A DNA stretch of 64,000 bases from Streptomyces sp. NBC_01549. Its GTDB lineage: Bacteria; Actinomycetota; Actinomycetes; Streptomycetales; Streptomycetaceae. Made by a program: the position numbers and the translations under genes. The DNA is taken from positions 1,054,001 through 1,118,000 of the forward strand of contig NZ_JAPEPW010000001.1 of assembly GCF_026339955.1 (NCBI RefSeq). The letters are read 5' to 3'. Below, piece after piece: positions 1 through 8,110 of the stretch. How positions within the stretch are numbered: position 1 is the stretch's first letter; each line of letters opens with the position of its first letter. The notes beneath the pieces were generated by a model. The model searched no databases. It was not told the DNA's origin and was given only the letters and a program-made list of their open reading frames with translations.

Positions 1-370
1 GCGGGCCGTCGACTCCGTACAGTCTCCGGCCCGTTTTCCTGGTACCCCTGAACAGAACCGTGACGGCATGCAGGCGATCTGACTGCTCAGAGGGCATATG
101 GCTTGTAGAGGTCGCACAAAGCGACGGGCTGAGAGTCGGCTCACATTCGCGAGGAGCCCATGCCATCCCTAGAGTGACACGGAGCCTTGAGCGAGACCCG
201 TTCGGCGCACACCGACCGGCGGCCCCGTCCCCGTCCAGGTTGCCGCCCACGGGGGCACCGCTCGGCTTCGTCCCTGCACCGCGGGAGATGCGGCCACCGC
301 GCGAGAGCGGTGAGTGACGGCCGGGAAGCATGTGGGTGAACCGCGACGTAACGTCGTACACACATGACGG
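1..370. other. Unassigned left edge, no gene recognised
   Basis: Short reading frames exist on both strands, but none resembles a known family or shows a good ribosome binding site with convincing codon use. The stretch precedes the promoter of the YceI gene. In other actinomycetes a MarR regulator often sits next to yceI, but I see no MarR sequence here. Confidence 0.4.
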
Positions 371-376
371 ATGATG

Positions 377-405
377 TTGAAAGTTGAACGGAATAGGTCT
401 ACTGT
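377..405 (+). promoter_or_regulatory. Predicted promoter of the YceI gene
   Basis: TTGAAA at 377-382 is followed after exactly 17 bases by TACTGT at 400-405, a good sigma-70/HrdB-like spacing. The direct repeat GTTGAAAGTTGAAC at 376-389 overlaps the -35 element. Confidence 0.5.
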
Positions 406-421
406 CTCCCTTGTTGGTCTC

Positions 422-435
422 GTTGAATCTTCAAC
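422..435. promoter_or_regulatory. Palindrome downstream of the yceI promoter, possible operator
   Basis: GTTGAA-TC-TTCAAC is a perfect 6+6 inverted repeat about 17 bases after the predicted -10. The same GTTGAA half-site occurs at 376-381. The size and AT-rich core would suit a MarR-type repressor; that assignment is inference. Confidence 0.45.
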
Positions 436-499
436 AACCTCTCTGCCGCGGCTTCCGACTTCCCGACGAAGCCGCGTTCCGTCCCCCTAGGAGCACGTC

Positions 500-1114
500 A
501 TGGGCATCTTCGGCCGCAAATCCACCGACACCCCCGCCGCCGCGACGACGGACGCCACCGCTGTGAGCCCCGAGCTCGCGGCGCTCACCGGCGAGTACAC
601 GATCGACCCGTCCCACTCGGAGATCGGCTTCGTCGCCCGTCACGCCATGGTGACGAACGTCAAGGGCTACTTCAAGGACTTCGAGGGCGCCCTGCACCTG
701 GACGGCACGGACCCGTCCAAGTCCACCGCCACGATCGACGTCACGATGGACAGCATCGAGACGGGTTCCGCGGACCGCGACGGCCACCTGAAGAGCTCCG
801 ACTTCTTCAAGACCGACGAGTTCCCGACGATGACCTTCCGCTCCACCAAGGCGGAGGCCCTGGGCGGCGACGACTACCGGATCACCGGCGACCTGTCGAT
901 CCTCGGCGTCACCAAGCCGCTCTCCATCGACCTGGAGTTCAACGGCTCCGCGAAGGACCCCTTCGGCAACGAGCGCGTCGGCTTCGAGGGCAAGGCGGAG
1001 ATCCTGCGCTCCGAGTGGGGCCTCACCTGGAACGCGGCCCTGGAGACCGGTGGCGTCCTCGTCTCCGACAAGATCAAGCTGACCTTCGACATCTCGGCGA
1101 TCAAGAACGCCTGA
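500..1114 (+). CDS. YceI family polyisoprenoid-binding-like protein
   Basis: This 204-residue protein contains one YceI domain, a lipocalin-like beta barrel that in studied members binds long polyisoprenoid or amphiphilic molecules. The family opening YTIDPSHSEIGFVARH is near residue 34, and the late WGLTWNAALETGG segment is also typical. There is no signal peptide: the N-terminus is a short polar, Ala/Thr-rich tail, so it is probably cytoplasmic, as in many actinobacterial members. An AGGAG sits just upstream of the ATG. It is transcribed alone and followed by a hairpin. The ligand is unknown. Confidence 0.9.
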   Translation: MGIFGRKSTDTPAAATTDATAVSPELAALTGEYTIDPSHSEIGFVARHAMVTNVKGYFKDFEGALHLDGTDPSKSTATIDVTMDSIETGSADRDGHLKSSDFFKTDEFPTMTFRSTKAEALGGDDYRITGDLSILGVTKPLSIDLEFNGSAKDPFGNERVGFEGKAEILRSEWGLTWNAALETGGVLVSDKIKLTFDISAIKNA

Positions 1115-1140
1115 GCCGTCGACTGACGCCAGTGTGCCCT

Positions 1141-1187
1141 GAGCGCGCCCGTCCTCTGACTCCCCCGTAGCGGGAGGGCGGGCGCTC
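1141..1187 (+). terminator. Hairpin after yceI
   Basis: GAGCGC with a following GC-rich arm pairs with a complementary arm ending GCGCTC. It lies between the convergent yceI and response-regulator genes, so it may serve both. There is no clear T tract, as is common in Streptomyces. Confidence 0.5.
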
Positions 1188-1232
1188 GGGCATGCCCGCG
1201 TACGTCGCCCCTCGGCTCCGGCCGCACAGGTT

Positions 1233-1928
1233 CTAGTCGGGTGGGTTCGGATGGACGAGGCCGAGGTCGTAGGCGAGGATGACCGCCTGCACGCGGTCGC
1301 GGGCTCCCACCTTCGCCAGGACCCGGCCGACATGCGTCTTCACGGTGGATTCCGCGACGACCAGGCGCTCTGCGATCTCGCTGTTGCTCCAGCCCTGGCC
1401 TATGGCGACGAAGATCTCGTACTCCCGTTCGGTGAGGGCGCGCACCCGGGGGTCGTCCGCCGTCCTTTGCCCCGACCGCCCCGACTGACTCGACGAGTCC
1501 CTGGGCAGGTGTTTGGCGTAGGCGTCGAGGAGGCGGCGGGTCAGCGCGGGGGCGATCACCGCGTCGCCCGCCGCGACCGCGCGGATGCCGGCCAGCAGTT
1601 CCTCGGGGTGGGCGTCCTTGAGAAGGAAGCCGCTGGCTCCCGCGCGCAGCGCCGCGTGGGCGTATTCGTCCAGGTCGAACGTGGTCAGGATGAGGACGCG
1701 GGAGCGGTCACCGGAGGCGACCACGCGACGGGTGGCCTCGATGCCGTCCATGCCGGGCATCCGTACGTCCATGAGGATCACGTCCGGGCGCAGTTCGGCG
1801 GCCCTGCGCACGGCGTCCGCGCCATGAGCCGCCTCGCCGACGACTTCGGTGTCGGGCGTGCTCTCCAGGAGCATCCGGAAACCCAGACGTTGCAGTGGTT
1901 GGTCGTCCACGATGAGCACGGTGGTCAC
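1233..1928 (-). CDS. LuxR/NarL-family response regulator
   Basis: This 231-residue protein has an N-terminal receiver domain (TTVLIVDDQPLQ at the start, phospho-acceptor Asp in VILMDVRMPG near residue 54, conserved Thr/Lys positions in LILTTF and GFLLKD). The C-terminal LuxR-type helix-turn-helix includes LTEREYEIF and NSEIAERLVVAESTVKTHV. The GTG start was chosen because it overlaps the TGA of the kinase gene by four bases (GTGA) and sits exactly at the receiver domain start, although the frame stays open further upstream inside the kinase gene. It is the partner of the kinase and probably controls the exporter genes in the same operon. Confidence 0.93.
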   Translation of the reverse strand: MTTVLIVDDQPLQRLGFRMLLESTPDTEVVGEAAHGADAVRRAAELRPDVILMDVRMPGMDGIEATRRVVASGDRSRVLILTTFDLDEYAHAALRAGASGFLLKDAHPEELLAGIRAVAAGDAVIAPALTRRLLDAYAKHLPRDSSSQSGRSGQRTADDPRVRALTEREYEIFVAIGQGWSNSEIAERLVVAESTVKTHVGRVLAKVGARDRVQAVILAYDLGLVHPNPPD

Positions 1929-3283
1929 ACCGCACCGCCCGTGGCGGCCGGTGGGATGACGTCGGTCTCGGCCAGGGGCGTGAGGTCGAGGGTGGCCCGC
2001 ACCGTCCATCCTCCGCCGGAGGTGGGCCCCGCGGCGACGGTCCCGTTGTAGAGGGCTGCGCGTTCTCTCATACCGGCGAGTCCGTGTCCTTCCTCTTGGG
2101 ACGGCCCGGGACGGACGGTACCGCCGCCCCGTCCGGTGTCGTGGACGTCGATGTGCAGCCGCGTGTCCCTGACAGTCACGGCGAGCTCGACGCGGGTGTC
2201 GTGGCCCGCGTGCTTGAGGGCGTTGGTGAGAGCTTCCTGCACTATGCGGTACACCGTCAGCTGGACACCGCGGTCCAGGCTGTTCAGTTCGCCGCCCGTG
2301 CGGTAGGCGACCTGGGGACCGGCGGCGCGGATCCGGGCGCACAGGGCGTCGATGTCCGCCATGCCCGGCTGGGGGCTGAGCTGGGGCGCGGCGGGGGTCT
2401 GGGTCTGCTCGCGCAGCACGCCGAGCATACGGCGCAGTTCGCCCAGCGCCTGGCGCCCGGTGTCACCGATGAGCAGCAGGGCCTGCTTGCCACGTTCCGG
2501 GGCGAGGTCGGTCGCGTACGCGCCTCCGTCGGCGAGAGTGATGATGACGGAGAGGTTGTGACCGACGATGTCGTGCATCTCGCGGGCCACCCGGGTGCGT
2601 TCGGCGGCGGCGGCCAGCTTGCTGCGCTGGTCGCGTTCGATCTCCAGGCGGGTCGCGCGGTCGCGCAGGACGGCGAGCTGGGCGCGTCGGATCCGTACCG
2701 CCAGACCGAGCGCGACCGCCGCCGTGATGGTGGTGAACAGGAAGAACAGCGCGTCCAGGACGGACACCGCGGACGGCAGCCGCAGGGCGACCAGCCCCAG
2801 GGCGGCCGCGGTGACGGCGCAGGCCATGGGCAGCCGCCGGAGCTGTCCGTGCAGCACCAGGCTGTAGAGGGCGATCAGCAGGGCGACATCGGCGCGCAGC
2901 CAGACTCCCAGAGCCACCTGGACGAGGAGCACCGCGGCGATCACGGCGAAGGCGAGTGACGGCCTCCGGCGCCGCCACAGCAGGGGCAGGACCAGTCCGG
3001 CCTGCAGCGCGACGGTCACCGGCCAGGGCAGGTGGGTGACCTGGGTGTCGAACGCCCGTCGTCGGCCGTCGCCGTCGTGCACCAGGTCCGGCACGCAGAA
3101 CATCAGCGCCACGACCACGATCACGCCCATGTCCAGGATCCACGGACGGTTCCGGTCGCCCTGCTTGAGCCGTCGGCCGAACCGGGACAGCCCGCGGGCC
3201 AAGGGATGGTTCCACGGGAGCTCCGCCTCCGCGAAGGGCAGGTCGGAGGGTGCCCCTGTGGGGGAGGTGCCGTCGATGCTCAT
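1925..3283 (-). CDS. Sensor histidine kinase, HisKA_3 (DesK/LiaS-like) class
   Basis: This membrane kinase of about 452 residues has five to six hydrophobic segments in its first 200 residues, including WILDMGVIVVVALMF and FLFTTITAAVALGLAV. A dimerisation domain follows with the phospho-acceptor His in REMHDIVGHNLS, then an ATPase domain with an asparagine box (VQEALTNALKHA) and a glycine loop (DTGRGGG). It phosphorylates the adjacent response regulator. The ATG at 3281-3283 is preferred; a GTG three codons upstream is also possible. Transmembrane arrangement without an extracellular domain, plus linkage to an ABC-2 exporter, suggests sensing of a membrane-active compound; that is inference. 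Confidence 0.92.
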   Translation of the reverse strand: MSIDGTSPTGAPSDLPFAEAELPWNHPLARGLSRFGRRLKQGDRNRPWILDMGVIVVVALMFCVPDLVHDGDGRRRAFDTQVTHLPWPVTVALQAGLVLPLLWRRRRPSLAFAVIAAVLLVQVALGVWLRADVALLIALYSLVLHGQLRRLPMACAVTAAALGLVALRLPSAVSVLDALFFLFTTITAAVALGLAVRIRRAQLAVLRDRATRLEIERDQRSKLAAAAERTRVAREMHDIVGHNLSVIITLADGGAYATDLAPERGKQALLLIGDTGRQALGELRRMLGVLREQTQTPAAPQLSPQPGMADIDALCARIRAAGPQVAYRTGGELNSLDRGVQLTVYRIVQEALTNALKHAGHDTRVELAVTVRDTRLHIDVHDTGRGGGTVRPGPSQEEGHGLAGMRERAALYNGTVAAGPTSGGGWTVRATLDLTPLAETDVIPPAATGGAV

Positions 3284-3387
3284 GGGGGTCACTGGTCCGC
3301 GTTCATGGGTGTCACCTGTCCATTGTGTGTCCGTCCGCCTCTCCGTCCGCGTTCCTCCGCACGTCCGTCGCGGCCCGGGAAACGGCC

Positions 3388-3437
3388 GGCCGGCGCGGCA
3401 CCGGGTCCGGTGACCCGGTCGGGGTGTCGCGCCGGCC
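3388..3437. terminator. Strong hairpin between exporter and kinase genes
   Basis: GGCCGGCGCG at 3388-3397 pairs perfectly with CGCGCCGGCC at 3428-3437, and the interior ACCGGGT/ACCCGGT pair extends the stem. It could terminate or attenuate the exporter transcript before the kinase genes, or act as a processing site in one long message. Confidence 0.6.
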
Positions 3438-3463
3438 AGGAGGTCGGGCGTCAGGGGCAGGCG

Positions 3464-4312
3464 TCAGGCGTCGGTGCGTACGAGGCGGTAGGCGGCGCCC
3501 GCCAGGGCGAGCACGGTCCAGCCCAGGAAGACCAGCAGCCCGGCGGTGGGCGCGAGGGTCGTCGAGTCGTGGGTGAGCGCGAACATCGACTCGCCCGCGT
3601 TGCTGGGCAGGTACGGGCTGATGTTGTCCTGCCACGACGTGGGCAGCAGCGAGATCAGGCCGGGGATCAGCATCAGCGTGGCGACCAGAACCGATATGCC
3701 GCCGGCGACCGAGCGCAAGAGGGCTCCCAGGGCGGCGCCGATCACGCCGACCAGGCCGAGGTAGAGGCCCGCGCCCAGGAGACCGCGCACCACACCGGAG
3801 TGGGAGAGCGTAAGGGCCGCTGGGGTGCCGGAGACTATCCCGCTGGTGATCAGGAACGCGACGAAGACGCCGACGGTGGAGACGACGAGGGCGACCAGGC
3901 CGAACACCGCCGCCTTGGACCACAGCACCGGCAGGCGGCGCGGGACGGCGGCAAGCGTGGAGCGGATCATGCCGGTGGAGTACTCGCCGGCGGTGACCAG
4001 CACCCCCAGGACGCCGAGCGCCAGCTGGGCGAAGTGCGTGCCGAACACGGAGAGGCTGAGCGCGGTGGCCGAGGCGTCGTCCGGGCGCAGCCGCTGACCG
4101 GAGTTGATCTGGGACTTGTAGTGCGCGGCGGCGATCACACCGAACGCGACCAGGAAGAGCAGACCCAGGCCGAGGGTGATCCAGGTGGAGCGCAGAGACC
4201 ACAGCTTGGCCCACTCGGAGCGCAGCACGCGTCGGCCGGTGACCTTGTACGCCGGACGTGCCACCCGCACCGGTGCGGGCGCGGAGCTGTCGGTGACGGT
4301 GATGGTGCTCAT
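3464..4312 (-). CDS. ABC-2 type transporter permease
   Basis: This 282-residue integral membrane protein has about six transmembrane helices. A cytoplasmic N-terminus carries the Streptomyces-typical LRSEWAKLWSLRSTWI motif, followed by AEYSTGMIRSTLAAVPRR, the loop that contacts the ATPase in this subfamily. The ATG overlaps the TGA of the ATPase gene by four bases, so the two are translationally coupled. Together they form an exporter of unknown substrate; kinase-linked pairs of this kind often export antimicrobial compounds or lipids. Confidence 0.92.
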   Translation of the reverse strand: MSTITVTDSSAPAPVRVARPAYKVTGRRVLRSEWAKLWSLRSTWITLGLGLLFLVAFGVIAAAHYKSQINSGQRLRPDDASATALSLSVFGTHFAQLALGVLGVLVTAGEYSTGMIRSTLAAVPRRLPVLWSKAAVFGLVALVVSTVGVFVAFLITSGIVSGTPAALTLSHSGVVRGLLGAGLYLGLVGVIGAALGALLRSVAGGISVLVATLMLIPGLISLLPTSWQDNISPYLPSNAGESMFALTHDSTTLAPTAGLLVFLGWTVLALAGAAYRLVRTDA

Positions 4313-5244
4313 GCCGCCCTCCCAGGGGTCTCGACGGTGGCGGTGGCGTGGTACTCGACGGCGTCGCGGGTCAGTTCCATGAAGGCCTGTTCGAGCGAGA
4401 CGGTCCGGGAGCTGAGCTCGAACAGGGGGATGCCGTGCTCGGCGGCCTTCAGGCCGATGGCCCGCGCGGACAGGCCCGTCACGTGCAGCTCCTCGGATCC
4501 CACCTCGCCGGTGATCTCGACGCCGGGGCCGGCCAGGACCTCGCGCAGGCGGGCCGACCGGTCCGAGGCCACGGTCACGGTGTCACCGCCGGCCTGCTGG
4601 ACCAGCTCCCGCACGGTGGTGTCGGCGAGCAGGCGGCCGCGGCCGACGACGATCAGGTGGTCGGCGACCAGCGCCATCTCGCTCATCAGGTGCGAGGAGA
4701 CGAAGATCGTACGGCCGTCCGCCGCGAGTCCGGTCAGCAGGTTGCGGATCCACAGCACGCCCTCGGGGTCCAGTCCGTTGACGGGCTCGTCGAGCATGAC
4801 GGTGGCCGGGTCGCCGAGGAGTGCCGCTGCTATGCCCAGCCGCTGGCCCATGCCGAGGGAGAAGGCGCCCGCGCGCTTCTTGGCCACGGACTGCAGACCG
4901 GTCAGCGCGATGACCTCCTCCACCCGGCGGCGCGGAATGCCGTGGGTGTAGGCCTGCGCCATCAGGTGGTCGAACGCCGAACGGCCCGGGTGGATCGACT
5001 TGGCCTCCAGCAGCGCACCGACCTCCTGCAGCGGCGCGGTGTGCTCGGCGTAGTGCTTGCCGTTGACCGTCACGCTGCCGCCGGACGGCGCGTCCAGTCC
5101 GACGATCATGCGCATGGTGGTGGACTTGCCCGCGCCGTTCGGGCCCAGGAAGCCGGTGACCGTGCCGGGCCTGACGACGAAGTCGAGCCGGTCGACCGCC
5201 GTCTTCTCCCCGTACCGCTTCGTCAGCTGATGTGCCTCGATCAT
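4309..5244 (-). CDS. ABC transporter ATP-binding protein
   Basis: This 311-residue ATPase has Walker A GPNGAGKST, a Q-loop, the signature FSLGMGQRLGIA and Walker B VMLDEPVNGLD, followed by an H-switch in VSSHLMSE. It belongs to the DrrA/CcmA-like exporter group and powers the permease encoded just downstream. The start MIEAHQLTKRYGEK has GAGGGA seven bases upstream; an upstream in-frame start would add 55 residues with no homology. It is the first gene of the ATPase-permease-kinase-regulator cluster. Confidence 0.94.
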   Translation of the reverse strand: MIEAHQLTKRYGEKTAVDRLDFVVRPGTVTGFLGPNGAGKSTTMRMIVGLDAPSGGSVTVNGKHYAEHTAPLQEVGALLEAKSIHPGRSAFDHLMAQAYTHGIPRRRVEEVIALTGLQSVAKKRAGAFSLGMGQRLGIAAALLGDPATVMLDEPVNGLDPEGVLWIRNLLTGLAADGRTIFVSSHLMSEMALVADHLIVVGRGRLLADTTVRELVQQAGGDTVTVASDRSARLREVLAGPGVEITGEVGSEELHVTGLSARAIGLKAAEHGIPLFELSSRTVSLEQAFMELTRDAVEYHATATVETPGRAA

Positions 5245-5323
5245 CGCTCTTCCCTCACGCTCGGGGGGCCTGACCCCGCATGACTGCTCATTGGCCACGC
5301 TAGGGGCCCGCGGACCGGGATCC

Positions 5324-5373
5324 GTGGTACCCGGGAGCTCAATGAGGTGAGGCCCGTAGTACCGAGGTACCAC
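5324..5373. promoter_or_regulatory. Inverted repeat upstream of the exporter operon
   Basis: GTGGTACC at 5324-5331 and GGTACCAC at 5366-5373 are exact inverse complements 34 bases apart, with another AGTACC/GGTACC pair at the right arm. They lie 80-130 bases before the ATPase start. This is a candidate site for the cluster's response regulator; no direct evidence. Confidence 0.4.
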
Positions 5374-5458
5374 TGGGCCACGCGCGTGGGATGACGTCAC
5401 CGCCCGCATACGCCCTGGTGGTTACGGAGGTCGCGGGCTCTCCCCCGCAGTCGCCCGG

Positions 5459-5545
5459 GTGACTGATCCCGCCCACCCTGCCGCCGTCCGGGCGTCGTAC
5501 GACAGGGGCGCCGCCGACTACGCCGAACAGGTCAGGACCGGGTCG
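5459..5545 (+). pseudogene. N-terminal fragment of a class I SAM-dependent methyltransferase
   Basis: The first 27 or so residues from a GTG start (MTDPAHPAAVRASYDRGAAD..YAEQVR) match the usual start of small actinobacterial SAM-dependent methyltransferases, where a Tyr-Asp pair and an ADYA segment precede the SAM-binding region. The GxGxG motif and the rest of the domain are missing, and the following sequence does not continue the family. It is a truncated remnant at the edge of a decayed region. Confidence 0.45.
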
Positions 5546-5623
5546 ATGACCGGGCCGGCCTTCGATGACGACGAGCTCGGCGGCATCCTCGCGAAGGCGC
5601 CCTCCGGGCCACGGATTTCCCGG

Positions 5624-5689
5624 CTACGCGTCCCGGCGTGTGAACATCGCGCCGCCCACCAGCAGCACCCCCAGCGCACCCGGCCTGGG
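5624..5689 (-). pseudogene. C-terminal fragment of an ABC-2 permease, cut off by TnpB remnant
   Basis: On the minus strand the sequence reads a hydrophobic segment ALGVLLVGGAMF followed by TRRDA and a stop. This is the usual end of Streptomyces ABC-2 permeases (last helix, then a short basic tail ending RRDA). It lies on the same strand and on the far side of the transposase remnant from the permease fragment at 6798-7893, so the two are probably one gene split by the element, with about 80 residues between them lost. Confidence 0.5.
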
Positions 5690-6765
5690 GCGGACACCTC
5701 GACCGGGCCCGGGTACTGGAGATCGAGCACGGCCGGGTGTGTGCCCGCATCCGGCACCTGAATCAGGCGCTGGCCTGGGCGGCGGCCCGCTGGGCCGTCG
5801 ACCAGGCGGTCGCACTCGGCGCGAGCGTCATTTACCTGGAAGACCTGACCGCCCTGGAAGCCCGTGGCCACCGGCGCGGCAACGCCCGCCTGTCCGGGCA
5901 GGTCCGCGGCACCGTCGCCGAAGCGATGCGGCACCTGGGTGCGAAGGCGGGGATCGCGGCGGTCACCGTCCCGGCCCGAGGCACCTCCAAACTGTGCCCC
6001 GGCTGCCTGAACACCCTCACCCACCACCCCGCCCCCGACCGACTCGCCGAACACGGCTGGAAGTGGGCGCACTGCGCGGGCTGCGGACTGTCGATGGACC
6101 GCGACCATGCCGCCGCCCGCCGGATCGTCTCCCGCGGCCTGCTCGCCCAACCCCACACCGTCACCGAACGCGCCACCAGTACCCGGAGTATCCGTATCAC
6201 GGTGGAGGGCACGGTGGCTTTGGTCCGCCGTCCGAAGAAAACCACCCGCCGCCTGCGCCGCCAACGCCGCGCCGAGACGGCCCCACCCCGCCCAGCCGGG
6301 CCGAAGACCACTTCGGGCAAGAGGCACCCCACGCCCAGCAGGCCCACCGGCCCCCGGTACCAGCCCGCCCGGCGTGCTGCCCCAGCACAGGCCCCGGGCC
6401 CGAAGACTTCCCACCGTGTGCCCGATGTGCGTACGGTCCCCGCCACCACCCCCACCACGGGGGCAGTCCAGCGTCCGGCGGGGCATGACACCCAGGCACC
6501 AGCCGCCGTATCCGGGCCGGTGCCAGGTCATGGAGTACCCGCACCCCACCGGCCCGAAGAGCACCTTCTTCCAGCCGGCCGGATGCGGCTCTCACGCAGA
6601 ACCTGTCGGCGGCGCACCCGCGCCGCCGAGCGGACCGGCTTCCACCACCTGCACGCCACCCAGGTCCACCCCCTCACCCCGAGGTTCGGACCCCACACCG
6701 GTGAACGCACACGGCCACGCCGCGCCCGAAAAGCCTGGAAACCACAGGCACACACAGAGTTCTAG
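5690..6765 (+). pseudogene. TnpB-family (IS200/IS605 OrfB) remnant, 5'-truncated
   Basis: The open frame keeps the second RuvC motif (IYLEDLTALEARG), a four-cysteine zinc finger (CPGC and CAGC) and the third RuvC motif (MDRDHAAARRI). These belong to the RNA-guided nuclease TnpB of IS200/IS605-like elements. The N-terminal half with the first RuvC aspartate is missing; the frame enters directly from decayed permease sequence near 5690, without a start codon or ribosome binding site. After the catalytic part comes a long Pro/Arg-rich tail of about 190 residues ending at 6765, seen in a large Streptomyces TnpB subgroup. The element's right end probably lies in the short AT-richer stretch 6766-6797, after which permease sequence resumes. 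Confidence 0.75.
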
Positions 6766-6797
6766 AGACGCTATGAGGATCAGGCAGAGGGTTAAAT

Positions 6798-7893
6798 GAA
6801 CCGAGGGCGGCGCGGAGGGCGGACGTGTCGGTGAGGGAGACGAGGAAGTAGCCCGCCTCGGGGGTGAAGCCGTTGCCCGAGAGGATCCAGTGGGCCGTGG
6901 CGAGGGAGGCGAGGATCGCCGTGTCGGCCGCGATGCCCGTCGCCGTGGCCAGCACTGCCGCCTTCGACGCCAGGACCGTCGCCCGGCGCGGGATCGACGT
7001 CAGCATCGTCCGTACCGTGCCCGTGCCGTACTCCGCCCCCATCGACAGGGCGCCCAGGACGAGGACGGTCGCCTGGCCCAGCCAGACACCCGTCAGGGCC
7101 AGCTTCACCGTGTCCTCATGGCAGGCCGCGGCGCTCGCGCACTCCCGGGTGCTGACCGAGGACATCGCGGCCGTGCCCACAGCGAAGGTCAGCGCCACCG
7201 TCGCGGCCAGCAGCAGCCAACTGCTGGGCAACGTACGGAGTTTGGTCCACTCGGCGTGAAGCGCGCGGAGTGCGGACTGTGTACGGAGTGCGGACTGTGC
7301 CGGAAGTGCGGGGAGTTCCGACCGTGCGCGCCTCGTACGTCCCTCCCTGCGCAGGGCCCGGCCCGCGAGAGCGAGCGCCACGGCCGCGTACACGCACAGG
7401 ACCGCGAAGCCGTTCCACGGTGAAATGGGATAACAGCCGCTCTCCGGGAGGCAGCCGTGCTGCACCTGGGGGTACTACGTCACGCCCTGCTGGATCGCGA
7501 AGGCCGCTGCCGGGGTCGCGCCCAGCAGCCAGTGCGCGATCGGGAGCAGGAGGGCGAAGGCAAGAATCTGCGGGAGGATCACGAGGACCACGACGGCCGT
7601 GATCGCGCCCGCGCTGTTCCGGAGTACCGCGCCCAGCGCGAGCGCGAGGACCGCCACCAGGGACAGCAGCGCCGCGCTGCCCACCACCGCCCGCAGGGCG
7701 GGTGGGTCGAGGAGCGACAGGTCGGGGTAGGCGGGTGGCGCAAAGCCGTGGGAACGCATCACACGTTGGGCAAGCGGGAAGGTGATCGCCGTGGCAGGCA
7801 GGCCCGCGGCAAAGGTGGCACCCCCGATCACCAGCGCCTTCGCGGCAAGGACCCGCCCCGGCGCGGGGTCGCCGTGAACGTCGTGCGGATCAT
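6798..7893 (-). pseudogene. ABC-2 permease pseudogene (amber codon, frameshift, element insertion)
   Basis: Reading leftwards on the minus strand this is a two-module ABC-2 permease. One part contains RVLAAKALVIGGATF and ALGAVLRNSAGAI; after an in-frame TAG at 7475-7477 the same frame continues YPQVQHGCLPESG and SPWNGFAVLCVYAAVALALAG. A second module follows with LHAEWTKLRTLPSSWLL and AEYGTGTVRTMLTSIPRRA. The TAG replaces what is normally a Gln (..QYPQV). Near 7862 a one-base shift separates RTTFTATPRR from RVLAAKAL. At 6798 the gene runs into the TnpB remnant; a likely C-terminal piece lies at 5624-5689. The gene cannot make a working transporter. No partner ATPase gene lies beside it. Confidence 0.8.
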
Positions 7894-7990
7894 GCCTGGC
7901 TGGCGGCGGCGCTCGGGACATTGAGCGAGACCGAGCGCGAGGTGTTGCGGTTGGCGGGGGCGCTGATGGACCGCCTCTCGGAAACCAGGT
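7894..7990 (+). pseudogene. C-terminal tail of a MarR-family regulator
   Basis: In the plus frame through the TTG at 7921 the sequence reads WLAAALGTLSETEREVLRLA followed by GALMDRLSE. This is the usual last helix region of MarR regulators (a Trp-Leu segment, an acidic SETER turn, then a dimerisation helix ending in RL). The DNA-binding part is absent, because minus-strand permease sequence starts immediately to the left at about 7893. The two fragments appear to have been joined by a deletion. Confidence 0.5.
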
Positions 7991-8110
7991 CTCGGGAGGT
8001 TTCGTGGGGGGAGGCTGCGCTTCAGAGGACTTCGTCTCGGACGCCTTGGTTTCGGACGGCTCTGTTCAGAAGCCTTCGTCTTGGACGCCTTCGTCTAAGA
8101 CGCCTCTGAT

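Noticed and set aside
1929..2342. An extended N-terminus for the response regulator inside the kinase gene
   Set aside because: The extra sequence is antisense-like Arg/His-rich and lies in the kinase coding region; the receiver domain begins at the GTG overlapping the kinase stop.
3032..4951. A 639-codon plus-strand frame opposite the exporter genes
   Set aside because: Composition is Gly/Gln/Asp/Arg shadow type and the opposite strand encodes clear ABC proteins.
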